Source: Leucobacter chinensis
Lineage (GTDB): Bacteria; Actinomycetota; Actinomycetes; Actinomycetales; Microbacteriaceae
Length of the DNA stretch: 64,000 nt
Assembly (NCBI RefSeq): GCF_019049105.1
Contig: NZ_JAHQZR010000002.1
Span: forward strand, 62,001-126,000
Direction: 5' to 3'
A model generated the notes under the pieces. That model had not been told where the DNA came from. It did no database searches and saw nothing but the letters and a program-made list of their open reading frames with translations. Numbering within the stretch: position 1 is the stretch's first letter; every line of letters begins with the position of its first letter. The position numbers were made by a program, and so were the translations under genes. This document shows positions 17,169 through 28,900 of this stretch, piece by piece.

Positions 17169-20074
17169 CACGCCCGCTCTTTCTTCTCCTTAGCAAAGAT
17201 CTCGGCAAGAAACTGACCCGTATGGCTCTCGGCAACCTTGGCTACCTGCTCGGGGGTTCCCTGCGCGACGAGCGTACCACCGCCCGATCCGCCCTCTGGC
17301 CCGAGATCGATGACCCAGTCGGCCGCGCGAATCATGTCGAGGTTGTGCTCGATGATGATGACGGTGTTGCCTTTGTCGGCCAAGCGATTCAGCACGTCGA
17401 GCAGTCGACGAACGTCTTCGAAGTGAAGGCCCGTCGTGGGCTCGTCGAGCACGTAGGCCGTACGTCCGTTAGAGCGCTTCTGCAGCTCGGTCGCAAGCTT
17501 GACACGCTGCGCCTCACCACCCGAGAGCGTCGTGGCGCTCTGCCCCAGTCGCACATAACCGAGGCCGACATCTACGAGCGTTTTCAGGTAGCGGTGGATC
17601 GACGAAATGGGCTCAAAGAACTCCTCGGCCTCGGCGATCGGCATGTCGAGCACCTCGGCGATATTTTTGCCCTTGTAGCGAATCTGCAGCGTCTCGCGGT
17701 TGTAGCGCTGCCCGTGGCACACCTCGCAATCAACGTAAACGTCTGGCAAGAAGTTCATCTCAATCTTGAGCGTGCCGTCGCCTGAGCAGGCTTCGCAGCG
17801 CCCGCCCTTGACATTGAAGCTGAAGCGGCCCGGCAGGTAGCCGCGCACCTTCGCTTCTTGCGTCTCGGCGAAGAGCGTGCGCACCTTGTCAAAGACGCCA
17901 GTGTACGTCGCGGGGTTCGACCGTGGCGTACGCCCGATCGGGGCCTGGTCAACGTGCACGACCTTGTCGAGCTCTTCAAGCCCCTGCACGCGGGTGTGCT
18001 TGCCGGGAACGAGCCTCGCTCCGTTGAGCTTGTTGGCCATGACTCGGTAGAGAATATCGTTGACGAGTGTCGACTTGCCCGAGCCACTAACCCCGGTCAC
18101 CGCGGTCATGATACCGACCGGAACGTTGACGTCGATGTTCTGCAGGTTGTTTGATCGGGCCCCCTGAATTTTCAGTTGCCGCTTCGCGTCACGCTTGCGG
18201 CGCTTCTTGGGAGTCTCAATCGCGCGTCTGCCTGCGAGGTAATCACCGGTGAGCGAATCAGTGTTGGCAAGCAACGCTTCGTAGCCACCCGAGTGCACGA
18301 CTTTACCGCCCTCGACACCGGCACCCGGGCCGATATCGACGATCCAGTCGGCCGCCTGAATGGTCTCTTCGTCGTGCTCAACTACGATGAGCGTATTGCC
18401 CAGGTTTCGCAGCTTCACGAGCGTTTCGATGAGCCGCCGGTTGTCACGCTGGTGCAGGCCGATGCTCGGCTCGTCGAGTACGTACAGCACACCCGTGAGC
18501 CCAGAACCAATCTGGGTCGCGAGGCGAATGCGCTGTGCCTCACCGCCCGAGAGCGAACCCGCTGAACGCGCGAGTGTCAGGTAACCGAGGCCCACCTCAG
18601 TCAAGAACTCGAAGCGAAGGCGAATCTCACGGAGCACCTGCGCCGCGATTTGCTGCTGGCGCTCGGTCAGCTCGACGCCCTCGAAGAAGGCGCGCGCGTC
18701 GGTAAGGCTCAGCTCGGTAGCGTCAGCAATCGATGAATCGTTAATCGTGATGGCGAGCACCTCGGGTTTGAGTCGCTTGCCACCGCAGGCCGAGCACGGC
18801 ACTTCGCGCAAAAACTCTGAGAGCCGGTCGCGGCGTGAATCTGATTCGACCTCTTGAAACTGGCGCTCGACCCACGGAACAACGCCCTCGAAACCGGTCG
18901 TGTACTTCACCTCACGGCCAAAGCGGTTGCGCCACTTGACCCCCACATTGAAGTTGTTGCCGTAGAGAACGGCCTCTTGCACCTCTTCGGGAAGCTTCTT
19001 CCACGGTGTTTTCAGTGAGAAGTCAAGCTCTTTCGCGAGAGCCACGAGCGTGCGCTCAAAGTAGTTGTAAAGGGTTTTGCCCTGGCTCGTCCAGGGGATA
19101 AGAATGCCCTCGTTGATCGAGAGCTCAGGGTCACCGAGCACGAGATCGAGATCAACCGATTGCGAGGTTCCAATACCGTGACAGGTCGAACACGCTCCAA
19201 AGGGCGCGTTAAACGAAAACGTTCTCGGCTCAATTTCGGTGAGCGTCACGGGGTGCTGGTTGGGGCACGAAATCTTCTCACTGAACGTCGCCCTGCGGTC
19301 GTCGGCCTTGGCGTCACGATCGACGAAGTCGACCTCGACGATGCCGCCGGCGAGGCGTAGCGCCGTTTCAAGCGAGTCAGTCAGACGTCCAAGCCCGTCT
19401 GGCTTCGCAACGAGCCGGTCAATAACGACGTGAATCGTGTGTTTCACCTGCTTTTTGAGCTTTGGCGGATCGGCGAGCTGCACGACCTCACCATCGACAA
19501 CCGCGCGAGAGAAACCTTGCGAGTGGAGATCTTGAAAGAGGTCGACAAACTCGCCCTTCTTCTGCACGACGACTGGCGCGAGGAGCTGGTAGCGCGTTCC
19601 CTCGGGAAGAGCCATGAGCTGGTCAGCGATTTGCTGCACCGTCTGCGCCTGAATCGTTGCGCCGCACACCGCACAGTGCGGCGTGCCAATGCGTGCCCAG
19701 AGCAATCGCATGTAGTCGTAAATCTCAGTGATCGTGCCGACGGTCGAGCGCGGGTTGCGGTTTGTTGACTTCTGATCAATAGAGACCGCGGGGCTGAGCC
19801 CCTCAATCAGGTCGACATCAGGTCGATCGACTTGCCCGAGAAACTGCCTAGCGTAGGCGCTCAATGACTCGACGTAGCGTCGTTGCCCCTCGGCGAAGAT
19901 CGTGTCGAACGCGAGGCTCGACTTGCCCGAGCCAGAAAGTCCCGTAAAGACGACCATCGAGTCACGAGGAATCTCGATGTCAACATTGTCGAGGTTGTTT
20001 TCGCGTGCCCCCTTCACGCTCAGTGTTGCGTGGGCGGCCGATGAACGCAATGGGGTCGATTCTTCTCTTTGCAC
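17168..20074 (-). CDS. uvrA: UvrABC excinuclease subunit A
   Basis: UvrA is the damage-sensing ABC-type ATPase of nucleotide excision repair. The 968-aa product has two ATPase halves: Walker [11 protein letters not shown] near residue 44 and [10 protein letters not shown] near 655, each with an LSGGEAQR signature. It has zinc-binding Cys clusters [15 protein letters not shown] and [11 protein letters not shown]...[11 protein letters not shown] chose GTG 20074. A TACAAT hexamer ends 6 nt upstream, which suggests a leaderless mRNA. The frame is open to 20422, but the extra 116 residues are Arg/Ser-rich shadow sequence. A LexA-like box lies 33 bp upstream. Confidence 0.96.
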   Translation of the reverse strand: MQREESTPLRSSAAHATLSVKGARENNLDNVDIEIPRDSMVVFTGLSGSGKSSLAFDTIFAEGQRRYVESLSAYARQFLGQVDRPDVDLIEGLSPAVSIDQKSTNRNPRSTVGTITEIYDYMRLLWARIGTPHCAVCGATIQAQTVQQIADQLMALPEGTRYQLLAPVVVQKKGEFVDLFQDLHSQGFSRAVVDGEVVQLADPPKLKKQVKHTIHVVIDRLVAKPDGLGRLTDSLETALRLAGGIVEVDFVDRDAKADDRRATFSEKISCPNQHPVTLTEIEPRTFSFNAPFGACSTCHGIGTSQSVDLDLVLGDPELSINEGILIPWTSQGKTLYNYFERTLVALAKELDFSLKTPWKKLPEEVQEAVLYGNNFNVGVKWRNRFGREVKYTTGFEGVVPWVERQFQEVESDSRRDRLSEFLREVPCSACGGKRLKPEVLAITINDSSIADATELSLTDARAFFEGVELTERQQQIAAQVLREIRLRFEFLTEVGLGYLTLARSAGSLSGGEAQRIRLATQIGSGLTGVLYVLDEPSIGLHQRDNRRLIETLVKLRNLGNTLIVVEHDEETIQAADWIVDIGPGAGVEGGKVVHSGGYEALLANTDSLTGDYLAGRRAIETPKKRRKRDAKRQLKIQGARSNNLQNIDVNVPVGIMTAVTGVSGSGKSTLVNDILYRVMANKLNGARLVPGKHTRVQGLEELDKVVHVDQAPIGRTPRSNPATYTGVFDKVRTLFAETQEAKVRGYLPGRFSFNVKGGRCEACSGDGTLKIEMNFLPDVYVDCEVCHGQRYNRETLQIRYKGKNIAEVLDMPIAEAEEFFEPISSIHRYLKTLVDVGLGYVRLGQSATTLSGGEAQRVKLATELQKRSNGRTAYVLDEPTTGLHFEDVRRLLDVLNRLADKGNTVIIIEHNLDMIRAADWVIDLGPEGGSGGGTLVAQGTPEQVAKVAESHTGQFLAEIFAKEKKERA

Positions 20075-20106
20075 CCCTCTATTGTAGGCCCTAAAGCTGG
20101 GAATAT

Positions 20107-20122
20107 TCGAACCTATGTACGA
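20107..20122. promoter_or_regulatory. LexA (SOS) box upstream of uvrA
   Basis: TCGAACCTATGTACGA matches the Gram-positive LexA consensus CGAACRNRYGTTYG with two mismatches. It sits 33 bp upstream of the uvrA start and about 80 bp upstream of the divergent antitoxin gene, so it could affect both. The perfect box before uvrB supports SOS control in this organism. Confidence 0.7.
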
Positions 20123-20201
20123 ATCGATGCTGCCCACATTCCCCTTGCTCTCGGCGCTCTTTACGCTTACTATTGACGTAAGCAACCGTAAGGAGATGGT
20201 C

Positions 20202-20807
20202 ATGTCAGCCCAGGCACACGAAACAGCGCCGGTTCGTGATCGCGTTCTTGCCCTGGTCACAAGCTTTGACCCGAGGCAGCTTGCAACCGCCGAAGAACTC
20301 CTTGAACGCCTCGCCGAGACCAGTGCGCCAAGCACGCACAACCTCACCGTCGCTGAGGTCTCAGCGCTCGAGCGCTTCGGTGTCACGACGAACATGGCAG
20401 AGCAGCAGAGCCACCTGAGCACGACTGCTCAGTCGTTGCTCACAGAGCGCCGAGTCGATACCATCTCACTCAGCGCAACCGAAGTCGCTTCCCTGCTCCA
20501 CGTGAGTACCGCGCGGGTGCGGCAACGCGCCGCCGACCATACGCTCCTCGCAAGACGCCACAGCGACGGCTGGCACTTTCCCGCGTTCCAGTTTTTTGAT
20601 GGCGGCGAGCTACCCGGCTGGAGCACGGTTGCCAAAGAGATTCCTCCGACCACCCCACTCACGCTCGTAGAGCGCGCGCTCACCTGGCCCTCCTCCCTTC
20701 TCACCATCGATAGCGTCGAGCACTCGATCGCTTCGTGGCTTCAAGCAGGAGGCAGCCACGAAACTGCGGCTCAGATCATGCAGGGCGAACTCAGCAGGGC
20801 CCTCTAA
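20202..20807 (+). CDS. Putative antitoxin partner of the RES-domain toxin
   Basis: This 201-aa protein lies 5 nt upstream of a RES-domain gene, the order of Xre/RES toxin-antitoxin pairs. Its middle ([34 protein letters not shown], residues about 100-135) reads as a helix-turn-helix with a small wing. Its C-terminal part ([26 protein letters not shown]) could be the toxin-binding helix. The ATG at 20202 follows AAGGAG by 6 nt; ATG 20115 would add a hydrophobic segment without a ribosome site. It is divergent from uvrA. The family was recognised by context; the N-terminal 80 residues match nothing I know. Confidence 0.65.
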   Translation: MSAQAHETAPVRDRVLALVTSFDPRQLATAEELLERLAETSAPSTHNLTVAEVSALERFGVTTNMAEQQSHLSTTAQSLLTERRVDTISLSATEVASLLHVSTARVRQRAADHTLLARRHSDGWHFPAFQFFDGGELPGWSTVAKEIPPTTPLTLVERALTWPSSLLTIDSVEHSIASWLQAGGSHETAAQIMQGELSRAL

Positions 20808-20812
20808 CGGCC

Positions 20813-21523
20813 ATGAGTGAAGAGGCCCCTACTCCGAACCCGGCACAGTTCCCCGACCTTCCGGGCGATCACTCATGGTGCAGCACGATTGCCGCAGGCA
20901 CCATGTTTGCGCGGGTCTTCAACACCGCGGGTCCGTACCCCAGCGATTGGAACGCATACCGGTCATACGGGCCCGTCGACGCACGCTTCGATCCGCACCC
21001 AAACCCGCCACAGGAGCACGCTGGGTACGGAGTCATGTACGCGGTCCCAGAACTCAGCGCCCAGCCCGCAGGGCAGGCGAAGCCCGTTGGTGAGGCATTC
21101 GAAGGCGATGCGGCGATGTCTACGCTTGCAACGTGCCTCATCGAGTGCTTTCAGCGCAAACGGGTTATCACGAGAGGCCTCAACACCCCCGCGCTCGCGT
21201 TTTTCAGCGTGACCCGAGAGCTGACGCTGCTGAACCTCAGCGACAGCGACTGGCTCACCGTTGCCGGCGGCAATGCAGCGGTCATGTCTGGCTCGCGTGA
21301 GCGCTCACGGGAGTGGTCACGGGCCATAGCCCGCCGCTACCCCGAGGTCGACGGGGTGCTCTCGGCGTCGTCACTCATGCCTCACACGAGAATCAGCGCC
21401 CTCTGGCTTCGCAGCCAAGACGCACTCCCGGCGCACCCCGATGCGCTCCTCACGCTCGATCGGCCAGAACTCACCGGTATCATCGAGGCGACCGCATCCC
21501 GCTACGGCTACTCGGTGCTCTAG
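20813..21523 (+). CDS. RES-domain protein, probable NAD-degrading toxin
   Basis: RES toxins such as MbcT break down NAD+ and stop growth unless bound by their antitoxin. The 236-aa product shows the ordered residues of the family: Arg in FARVFNTAGPYPSDWNAYRSYGPVDARFDPH (residues about 28-60), Tyr in GYGVMYAVPE, Glu in LATCLIECFQRK and Ser in AVMSGSRERSREWSRAI. The start is ATG 20813, 5 nt after the putative antitoxin, so the two are co-translated. It is convergent with uvrB. Toxicity is inferred from the family. Confidence 0.8.
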   Translation: MSEEAPTPNPAQFPDLPGDHSWCSTIAAGTMFARVFNTAGPYPSDWNAYRSYGPVDARFDPHPNPPQEHAGYGVMYAVPELSAQPAGQAKPVGEAFEGDAAMSTLATCLIECFQRKRVITRGLNTPALAFFSVTRELTLLNLSDSDWLTVAGGNAAVMSGSRERSREWSRAIARRYPEVDGVLSASSLMPHTRISALWLRSQDALPAHPDALLTLDRPELTGIIEATASRYGYSVL

Positions 21524-21554
21524 CAGCCAAACAAATGGCGACCACCATCAGGGC

Positions 21555-23621
21555 CTAAGCGTGGCCAGCCGAAGCCATCCCGCGAAGCTCGCGCTTCAGT
21601 TCGCCGATCTCGTCACGCAGGCGCGCGGCAAGCTCAAACTTGAGCTCTTCGGCGGCAGCCAGCATCTGGTCAGTGAGTTCGACGATCAGCTGCTCGAGTT
21701 CGGTGCCGCCTGATTCGGCGCCCGAGCGCTTCGCAGCCGCGCCCGAACCGGTACGCTTCTTGCCCGCGGCCGAGGACTCGATGAGTTCGGTCGTATCGGC
21801 AGCCTCACGGTTCAGCATCTCGGTAATGTCAGCGATCTTCTTGCGAAGCGGCTGTGGGTCGATACCGTGTTCGGTGTTGTATGCCACCTGAATCTCACGG
21901 CGACGCTGCGTCTCGTCAATGGCCTCCTGCATCGACCGAGTAATACGGTCTGCATACATGTGCACCTCGCCCGACACGTTACGCGCGGCACGACCAATCG
22001 TCTGAATAAGTGAGGTTGAAGAGCGCAAGAAGCCCTCTTTATCGGCGTCGAGAATCGCGACGAGCGACACCTCGGGAAGGTCAAGGCCCTCACGCAGCAG
22101 GTTGATGCCAACGAGCACGTCGTACACGCCGGCGCGAAGCTCGGTCAGCAGCTCGACGCGCCGCAGTGTGTCGACGTCTGAGTGCAGGTAGCGTACCCGC
22201 ACCCCAGACTCTTCGAGAAACGCCGTGAGCTGTTCGGCCATCTTCTTCGTGAGCGTCGTGACGAGCACGCGCTCATCTTTCTCGGCGCGAATCTTGATCT
22301 GCTCGAGCAGGTCATCAATTTGCCCCTGCGTTGGCTTGACGACGATCTCTGGGTCGATGAGGCCCGTGGGGCGAATGATCTGCTCGACCACACCGTCGGC
22401 CAGCTCCATCTCGTACTTGCCGGGGGTCGCTGAGAGGTATACCGTCTGGCCAACACGGTCTTTGAACTCATTGAACGTGAGCGGGCGGTTATCGAGGGCA
22501 GACGGCAGCCTGAAGCCGTGATCAACGAGCGTGCGCTTACGCGAGGAGTCCCCCTCGTACATCGCACCAATTTGCGGCACCGTGACGTGTGACTCATCGA
22601 TCACGACGAGAAAGTCATCGGGAAAATAGTCGAGGAGGCAGTGCGGGGCCTCGCCCTGCTGGCGCCCATCAATGTGCCTCGAGTAGTTCTCGATACCAGA
22701 GCAAAAACCGATCTGCTCCATCATCTCGAGGTCAAACGTCGTGCGCATTTTGAGCCGCTGCTCTTCAACGAGCTTGTTCTGAGCGTGCAACTCATTCAGC
22801 CGCGCGTCGAGCTCGTCGGCAATGTCGCCCATGGCCCGCTGCATGACGTCGTGGCTTGCGACATAGTGCGAACCTGGAAAGACCGAAACCGTCTCGACCT
22901 CTTTGATGGTCTCGCCCGTGACCGGGTGCAGGTAGTAGAGCGCGTCGATCTCGTCACCAAAGAACTCGATGCGAATCGCGAGTTCCTCGTACATCGGGAT
23001 AATCTCGACCGTGTCGCCCCGAACTCGAAAGTTGCCGCGCACAAACTCGATGTCGTTGCGTTGATACTGCATGTCAACGAAGCGGCGCAGGATAGCGTCA
23101 CGATCGACCTGATCGCCCACCGCGAGTGGCACCATCGCCTCGTAGTACTCTTCAGGCTTACCCAGGCCGTAAATACACGAGACCGTACTCACCACGACGA
23201 CGTCGCGCCGGCTGAGCAGCGCGTTCGTCGTCGAGTGGCGCAGGCGTTCGACCTCGTCGTTAATCGACGAGTCCTTCTCAATGAAGGTGTCGGTTTGCGG
23301 CACGTAGGCCTCTGGCTGGTAGTAGTCGTAGTACGAGACGAAGTACTCAACCGAGTTGTTCGGCAAGAGCTGCCGAAACTCGGTCGCAAGCTGTGCGGCG
23401 AGCGTCTTGTTGTGGGCGAGCACGAGCGTGGGCCGCTGCACCTCTTCGATGAGCCAGGCGGTCGTTGCCGACTTACCAGTACCCGTGGCGCCGAGGAGCA
23501 CGATATCGGTCTCTCCCGCGTTGATGCGGGAGGCCAGCTCGGCGATGGCCTGAGGCTGGTCGCCGTTCGGCTCATACTCACTAATAACCTCAAAGGGGCG
23601 CACGCTTCGGGTAGTTTCCAT
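21555..23621 (-). CDS. uvrB: UvrABC excinuclease subunit B
   Basis: UvrB verifies DNA damage and recruits UvrC. The 688-aa product has helicase motifs: Walker [14 protein letters not shown] near residue 36, the beta-hairpin [33 protein letters not shown] and [12 protein letters not shown]-terminal UVR domain lies near 650 ([29 protein letters not shown]). I chose ATG 23621 ([12 protein letters not shown]). TACGCT 6 nt upstream suggests a leaderless mRNA, and there is no good ribosome site. A perfect LexA box lies 36 bp upstream. Confidence 0.97.
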   Translation of the reverse strand: METTRSVRPFEVISEYEPNGDQPQAIAELASRINAGETDIVLLGATGTGKSATTAWLIEEVQRPTLVLAHNKTLAAQLATEFRQLLPNNSVEYFVSYYDYYQPEAYVPQTDTFIEKDSSINDEVERLRHSTTNALLSRRDVVVVSTVSCIYGLGKPEEYYEAMVPLAVGDQVDRDAILRRFVDMQYQRNDIEFVRGNFRVRGDTVEIIPMYEELAIRIEFFGDEIDALYYLHPVTGETIKEVETVSVFPGSHYVASHDVMQRAMGDIADELDARLNELHAQNKLVEEQRLKMRTTFDLEMMEQIGFCSGIENYSRHIDGRQQGEAPHCLLDYFPDDFLVVIDESHVTVPQIGAMYEGDSSRKRTLVDHGFRLPSALDNRPLTFNEFKDRVGQTVYLSATPGKYEMELADGVVEQIIRPTGLIDPEIVVKPTQGQIDDLLEQIKIRAEKDERVLVTTLTKKMAEQLTAFLEESGVRVRYLHSDVDTLRRVELLTELRAGVYDVLVGINLLREGLDLPEVSLVAILDADKEGFLRSSTSLIQTIGRAARNVSGEVHMYADRITRSMQEAIDETQRRREIQVAYNTEHGIDPQPLRKKIADITEMLNREAADTTELIESSAAGKKRTGSGAAAKRSGAESGGTELEQLIVELTDQMLAAAEELKFELAARLRDEIGELKRELRGMASAGHA

Positions 23622-23656
23622 ACCCTTAGCGTACGCCCCTAAGCTCAAGATAAGCT

Positions 23657-23672
23657 TCGAACGGGTGTTCGA
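23657..23672. promoter_or_regulatory. LexA (SOS) box upstream of uvrB
   Basis: TCGAACGGGTGTTCGA is a perfect match to the Gram-positive LexA consensus, embedded in a longer palindrome (23656-23673). It lies between the end of ndk and the start of uvrB and should repress uvrB until DNA damage. The match is direct; regulation is inferred. Confidence 0.85.
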
Positions 23673-23675
23673 ATA

Positions 23676-24092
23676 TTATACAAACCAGAGTGCGAGCTCA
23701 CGCTCTGCACTCAGCGTGCTGTCGCTGCCGTGAACGAGGTTCTGCTGAACACTCGTTCCCCAGTCGCGACCGAGGTCGCCACGGATCGTCCCGGGGGCGG
23801 CGCTCGTCGGCTCGGTCGAGCCAGCGAGTGAACGGAATCCTTCGATGACCCTCTCGCCGCGCGCGCGAATGGCAACGACGGGGCCCGACGACATGAACTC
23901 TACGAGCGGCTCATAGAAGGGCTTGCCCTCGTGCTCTTCGTAGTGGGCAGCGAGCAGCGCACGTGAGGCGTGCACCATGCGCAGGTCAGCGATTTCATAC
24001 CCCTTTGCCTCGACCCGGCGCAAGATTTCGCCGACGAGGTTACGCTTGACGCCATCTGGTTTGACGAGGATGAGTGTTTCTTCAACAGCCAC
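23676..24092 (-). CDS. ndk: Nucleoside diphosphate kinase
   Basis: This enzyme balances nucleoside triphosphate pools by phosphate transfer through an active-site histidine. The 138-aa product contains ETLILVKPDGVKRNLVG at the start, ATP-site residues, and NLVHGSDS with the catalytic His near 117. The start is GTG 24092, preceded by AAAGGGAA. It follows the DUF4233 and folC genes on the same strand, the usual order in actinobacteria. Confidence 0.97.
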   Translation of the reverse strand: MAVEETLILVKPDGVKRNLVGEILRRVEAKGYEIADLRMVHASRALLAAHYEEHEGKPFYEPLVEFMSSGPVVAIRARGERVIEGFRSLAGSTEPTSAAPGTIRGDLGRDWGTSVQQNLVHGSDSTLSAERELALWFV

Positions 24093-24124
24093 AATAATTC
24101 CCTTTGGTTGTGATAAACGGTTAC

Positions 24125-24562
24125 TTACAGTCTAGCTTCGCGCATGCGGTCAATTTGAGCGCCTTTCCACATGCAGTAGAGCCACAAGCCAGTGAAGATG
24201 AGGCCCACGAACAGAATCGGCACGAGAAAAAAGGCGCCAACGAAATAGAGACCGTGCACGACCCACCCAAGAATGATGCCGACGTTTCCCATTCGCATCA
24301 GCCCGAGGGCAACGATAATGAGCAGGCAGGCGACGCCACCGATCACGAGCCCAACCCAGGCTGGGTCGAAGACGCCGAGCCCGAAGAGCGTGAGCCCAAT
24401 AAGAAACACGACGAACAGCTCGAAGCCGAGCGCGATCGACGCGAGTGACTTTTGCGTCGAGGTTTTCTTCGTTCCGCTCGCGCGAAGCGCTAGGTTGTGG
24501 GCCCGCTGCTCACTCGGCGAGAGCACGAGGTCGTCGGCGTCCTGGCCAGCGTTGTGCGTCAT
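24125..24562 (-). CDS. DUF4233 family membrane protein
   Basis: This 145-aa protein has a polar N-terminal tail of about 40 residues followed by four predicted membrane helices. It starts 4 nt inside the end of folC (ATGA overlap) and precedes ndk, the conserved folC-DUF4233-ndk order of actinobacteria that identifies the family. No catalytic residues can be seen and the function is unknown. Coupling to folC hints at a role linked to folate metabolism or only at shared expression. Confidence 0.85.
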   Translation of the reverse strand: MTHNAGQDADDLVLSPSEQRAHNLALRASGTKKTSTQKSLASIALGFELFVVFLIGLTLFGLGVFDPAWVGLVIGGVACLLIIVALGLMRMGNVGIILGWVVHGLYFVGAFFLVPILFVGLIFTGLWLYCMWKGAQIDRMREARL

Positions 24563-25908
24563 ACTTCAGCTCCCCAATCTGCCTGGCGGGCGAGCGAGAT
24601 AGCCTCGCCCGCAAGAAAAACTGAACCTGCGATGAGCACGCCGCGGCCGTCAGCCTCTTCGGCCCAGCCACGAGCCTCTTCGACGGCTTCTTCAAGCTCG
24701 TCGAAGAGCTGCAGGTTGACGTCCGGTCGAACCTCGAGGGCAAGCCTCGCGAGCTCTTCAGGGTCACGGGACCGTTCTGACTGGATCCCTACCACGTACA
24801 CGTTTGGCGTGAGTGGCAGCAGCGCCTCAAGAATGCCCCGTGCATCTTTATCGGCGAACGTGCCGACGATGAGCATGAGATCTGAGAAGCTGAACGATTC
24901 GCTCATCGCGGTCGCAAGTGTCTTTGCGCCGTGCGGGTTGTGCGCCGCGTCAACAAGCACGAGTGGCTGCACGCCAATCGGCTGCAGCCTTCCGGGCGAG
25001 GTGAGGCTGCCGAGGCCCTGCTCAAGCGCATCCTCTGGGAGCGGGCGTTCGGCCCCGAGAAACGCCTCGACGGCGGCAACCGCGAGCGTCACGTTCTCGG
25101 CCTGATGTGGCCCGTAGAGCGGAATGAACAGCCCTTCGTACTCGGTTCCAGCGATACCCGTGATCTCGACGATGCGCCCGCCCACGCCACTCACGTCTGC
25201 GCGCAGCGAGAAATCTCGCTCGGCGACAAGCATGCGCGATCCGACAGTCTCGGCCCGCGCCTCGAGCTCAGCGAGCGCCGAGGGCTCCTGCGCCGCGGTC
25301 ACGAGCGTCTTCCCTTCTTTCACGATGAAGGCCTTCGTGCGCGCGATCTCAGCAACGGTATCGCCGAGAATGTGCACGTGGTCGAGGCCGATCGGCGTGA
25401 TCACTGAGACCTCAGCATCGGTAATGTTCGTCGCGTCCCACTCACCACCAATGCCGATCTCGACAACGGCGACCTCGACGGGCGCGTCGGCAAAGGCGGT
25501 GTATGCGAGCGCGGCAAGCGCCTCGAAGTACGTAATCGGCAGCTCGCCCTTCGCCGCGAGTTCAGTATCGACGATCTCGAGCGCAGGCTGCATTTCTTCC
25601 CACGCGGCGACGAGCGCCGCCTCACTGATCTGCTCGCCCTCAAGCTGAATGCGCTCGGTGAAGTCAACGAGGTGCGGGCTCGTGAAAAGCCCCGTCTTCA
25701 GCCCGTAGGCCCTCAGCAACGACTCGATAACTCGGGCCGTCGTCGTCTTCCCGTTCGTGCCGCCCACGTGAATGACCGGAAACAGGTTTTGCGGCTGGCC
25801 GAGCAGGTCGGTGAGCCTGCGAACCGGGTCAAGCCTGGGTCGCGGCTGCGCCTCGCCAGTTCGCGAGAGCAGCTCTGCGTACACCTCTGCGGTGCTCGAT
25901 GCGCCCAC
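24559..25908 (-). CDS. folC: Folylpolyglutamate / dihydrofolate synthase
   Basis: FolC adds glutamates to folates, and in many bacteria also makes dihydrofolate. The 449-aa product is a Mur-ligase-type protein with VIHVGGTNGKTTTARVI (P-loop, near residue 50), TSPHLVDFTERI, EIGIGGEWDATN and VLVDAAHNPHGA. The GTG start at 25908 shares one base with the ileS stop. It is therefore translated directly after ileS on one mRNA. Confidence 0.96.
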   Translation of the reverse strand: MGASSTAEVYAELLSRTGEAQPRPRLDPVRRLTDLLGQPQNLFPVIHVGGTNGKTTTARVIESLLRAYGLKTGLFTSPHLVDFTERIQLEGEQISEAALVAAWEEMQPALEIVDTELAAKGELPITYFEALAALAYTAFADAPVEVAVVEIGIGGEWDATNITDAEVSVITPIGLDHVHILGDTVAEIARTKAFIVKEGKTLVTAAQEPSALAELEARAETVGSRMLVAERDFSLRADVSGVGGRIVEITGIAGTEYEGLFIPLYGPHQAENVTLAVAAVEAFLGAERPLPEDALEQGLGSLTSPGRLQPIGVQPLVLVDAAHNPHGAKTLATAMSESFSFSDLMLIVGTFADKDARGILEALLPLTPNVYVVGIQSERSRDPEELARLALEVRPDVNLQLFDELEEAVEEARGWAEEADGRGVLIAGSVFLAGEAISLARQADWGAEV

Positions 25909-28900
25909 TAGTCCTCCTTCGCGGCGCGTGCCGCGGTTGCGTTGATCGTGATGATGAGGGGTTCTTTCGCCGCGCCGAGTGCGCTCGCGCGTGAAACGAC
26001 CCCTGCGGCACCGGCGGCTGGCTCGTTCTCAAGAGCCGCGGCTTCGAGTGATTCGACGGCGAGCCCGGTTGAGAGGGTTTCGCTCGCGATGAACTCGGCG
26101 TGGGCGTTCAGCGCGGCTGCGTTCTCTGGCGAAGCACCGAGCGTCAGCTCAATGCGGTCACTCACGTCGAGGCCGGCGTTCTTGCGGGCTTCTTGTACAC
26201 CGCGAATCGCGTCACGAGCGACACCCTCGGCTTCGAGTTCGGGGGTCGTCACGGTGCTGAGCAGCACGAAGCCGCCACCCGCGATGAGACCAACCGCCTG
26301 ACCCTCGGTTGCAGCATCGCTCACGGTGAGCGTGAGATCGTACTCGCCGGGTTCCAGCGCAAAGCCGCCCGCCGTCACGACGCCGTTTTCTTCAGACCAA
26401 TCACCGGTCTTCGCGCCCTTGATGGCAAACTGCACGTCTTTGCCGAGCCTCGGGCCAGCCGCACGGGCGTTCACCGACAGTGAGTGCACAATGCCGTGCT
26501 CAGCCGCGCTGTTCTCGTCCTGGGCCACGAGCGAGACGTGCTTCACGTTGAGCTCGTCGCGCAGAATCGCACTGAACGGAGCAATCGCGTCTGGGCGGCT
26601 CGTGACAACCGTGAGGTCGGCGAGAGGCAGGCGCACACGAAGGCGCTCGGCCTTGCGCAGCGCGAGTGACTGAGAGGTGATCTGACGCACCTCGTCCATC
26701 GCCGCGACGAGCTCGTTGTCGACGGGGAACGCGCTCGCGTCGGGCCAATCGGTGAGGTGCACCGAGCGGCCACCGGTGAGCCCACGCCAGATTTCCTCGG
26801 TCACGAGCGGCGCCATGGGAGCCGCCACCCGGGTGAGCGTTTCAAGCACGGTGAACAACGTGTTGAATGCCTGAGCGTTTTCAGGCTTGCCGTTCGCCCC
26901 GTTGACGCCCTCCCAGAAGCGGTCGCGAGAGCGGCGCACGAACCAGTTCGTGAGCAGCTCGGCGTAGTCGCGCAGCGCCTCGGCAGCGGTGGTCGTGTCG
27001 AGATCGCCAAGGTGCTGCTCGACGTCGCGCACAAGCTGTCCCGTTTTCGCGAGAATGTAGCGATCAAGCGGATCGGTCGAGTCGGTACTCCAGCTCGCCT
27101 CGAAGCCGTCGGCGTTCGCGTAGAGGCTGAAGAAGTACCAGGTGTTCCAGAGCGGCAGAATGAACTGGCGCACGCCCTCACGAATGCCCTCTTCGGTGAC
27201 GATAAGGTTGCCACCTCGCACGACGGGTGATGCCATGAGGAACCAGCGCATCGCGTCTGAACCGTCACGGTCAAACACCTCGTTAACGTCGGGGTAGTTT
27301 TGCAGCGACTTCGACATCTTGTTGCCGTCTGATCCGAGCACGATGCCGTGGCTGATGACGTTCTTGAACGCTGGGCGGTCGAAGAGCGCGGTTGCGAGCA
27401 CGTGCTGCACGTAGAACCAGCCGCGCGTTTGCCCGATGTACTCGACGATGAAGTCGGCGGGTTGCTGTTCTTCGAACCACTCCTGGTTCTCGAACGGGTA
27501 GTGGGCCTGGGCAAACGGCATCGAGCCCGAGTCGAACCACACGTCAAAGACGTCTTCGATGCGGCGCATCGTCGATTTGCCGGTCGGATCGTCTGGGTTC
27601 GGCCGCGTGAGATCGTCGACGTACGGGCGGTGCAGGTCGACCTCGCCCGCTTCGTTGCGCGATACGCGACCGAAGTCACGTTCAATCTCTTCGATCGAGC
27701 CGTAGACGTCGACGCGCGGGTACTCAGGGTCGTCGCTCTTCCACACCGGGATCGGGCTGCCCCAGTAGCGGTTGCGGCTCACCGACCAGTCACGCGCACC
27801 CTCGAGCCACTTGCCGAACTGGCCGTGCTTCACGTTCGCGGGCACCCAGTTGATGGCCTCGTTGACCTCGAGCAGGCGATCCTTGATCTTCGTGACGCTC
27901 ACGAACCAGCTCGAGACGGCCTTGTAGATGAGAGGGTTGCGGCAGCGCCAGCAATGCGGGTACGAGTGTTCGTAGCTCTGCTCACGCAAGAGGCGACCCG
28001 ATTCGCGCAAGAGGCGGATCAGTGGCCGGTTCGCCTCAAACCAGAGTTCGCCTGCCACGTCACCCACGGCCTTGATAAAGCGGCCGCCCTCGTCGAGACT
28101 CACGATCGTCGGCATGCCAGCGGCATTGGTGATGCGCATATCGTCTTCGCCATACGCTGGCGACTGATGAACGACGCCGGTGCCGTCAGAGGCCCCAACG
28201 TAATCGTCGACGAGCACGCGCCAGTAGTTCTCGGTGCCCCACACCTCGGCGTCGGCAAAGTAATCGAACACGGGCTCGTACTGCACGTCGGCGAGCTCCG
28301 CACCCTTGAGCGTGCGTTCGACAGCCTCGATCGCCGCTTCCCCGCTCTCGTAGCCGAGATCTTTCGCGTGGTTCGCGACGAGCTCACGGGCGAGCAGGTA
28401 TCGGGCCTCGCCCGATGATCCGCCATCGCTCGCGCCAAGCGGGCCGGCCGCGACGACGGCGTATTCGATTTCTGGGCCAACCGCGAGAGCTGCGTTCGTG
28501 GGCAGCGTCCAGGGGGTCGTCGTCCAAGCAAGCGCGCGAACGCCCTCGATGCCGAGCTCAGCAGCCTTCGCACCCGTGAATGGGAAAGCGACCGTGACCG
28601 ACGGGTCCTGACGCATCTGGTACACGTCATCGTCCATACGAAGCTCGTGGTTCGACAGCGGGGTCTCGTCACGCCAGCAGTACGGCAGCACGCGGTGCCC
28701 CTCGTACGCAAGGCCCTTATCGTAGAGCTGCTTGAATGCCCAGAGCACGCTCTCCATGAACTCGACGTTGAGCGTTCGGTAGTCGTTCTCGAAGTCGACC
28801 CAACGGGCCTGACGCGTGACGTACTCTTCCCACTCACGGGTGTACATGAGCACCGATTCACGGGCCTTCGCGTTGAATGTCGCGATGCCCATCTCTTCGA

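Noticed and set aside
20075-20422. N-terminal extension of UvrA by 116 residues
   Set aside because: The extension is Ser/Arg-rich antisense sequence of the divergent antitoxin gene and would cross the likely promoter and LexA box.
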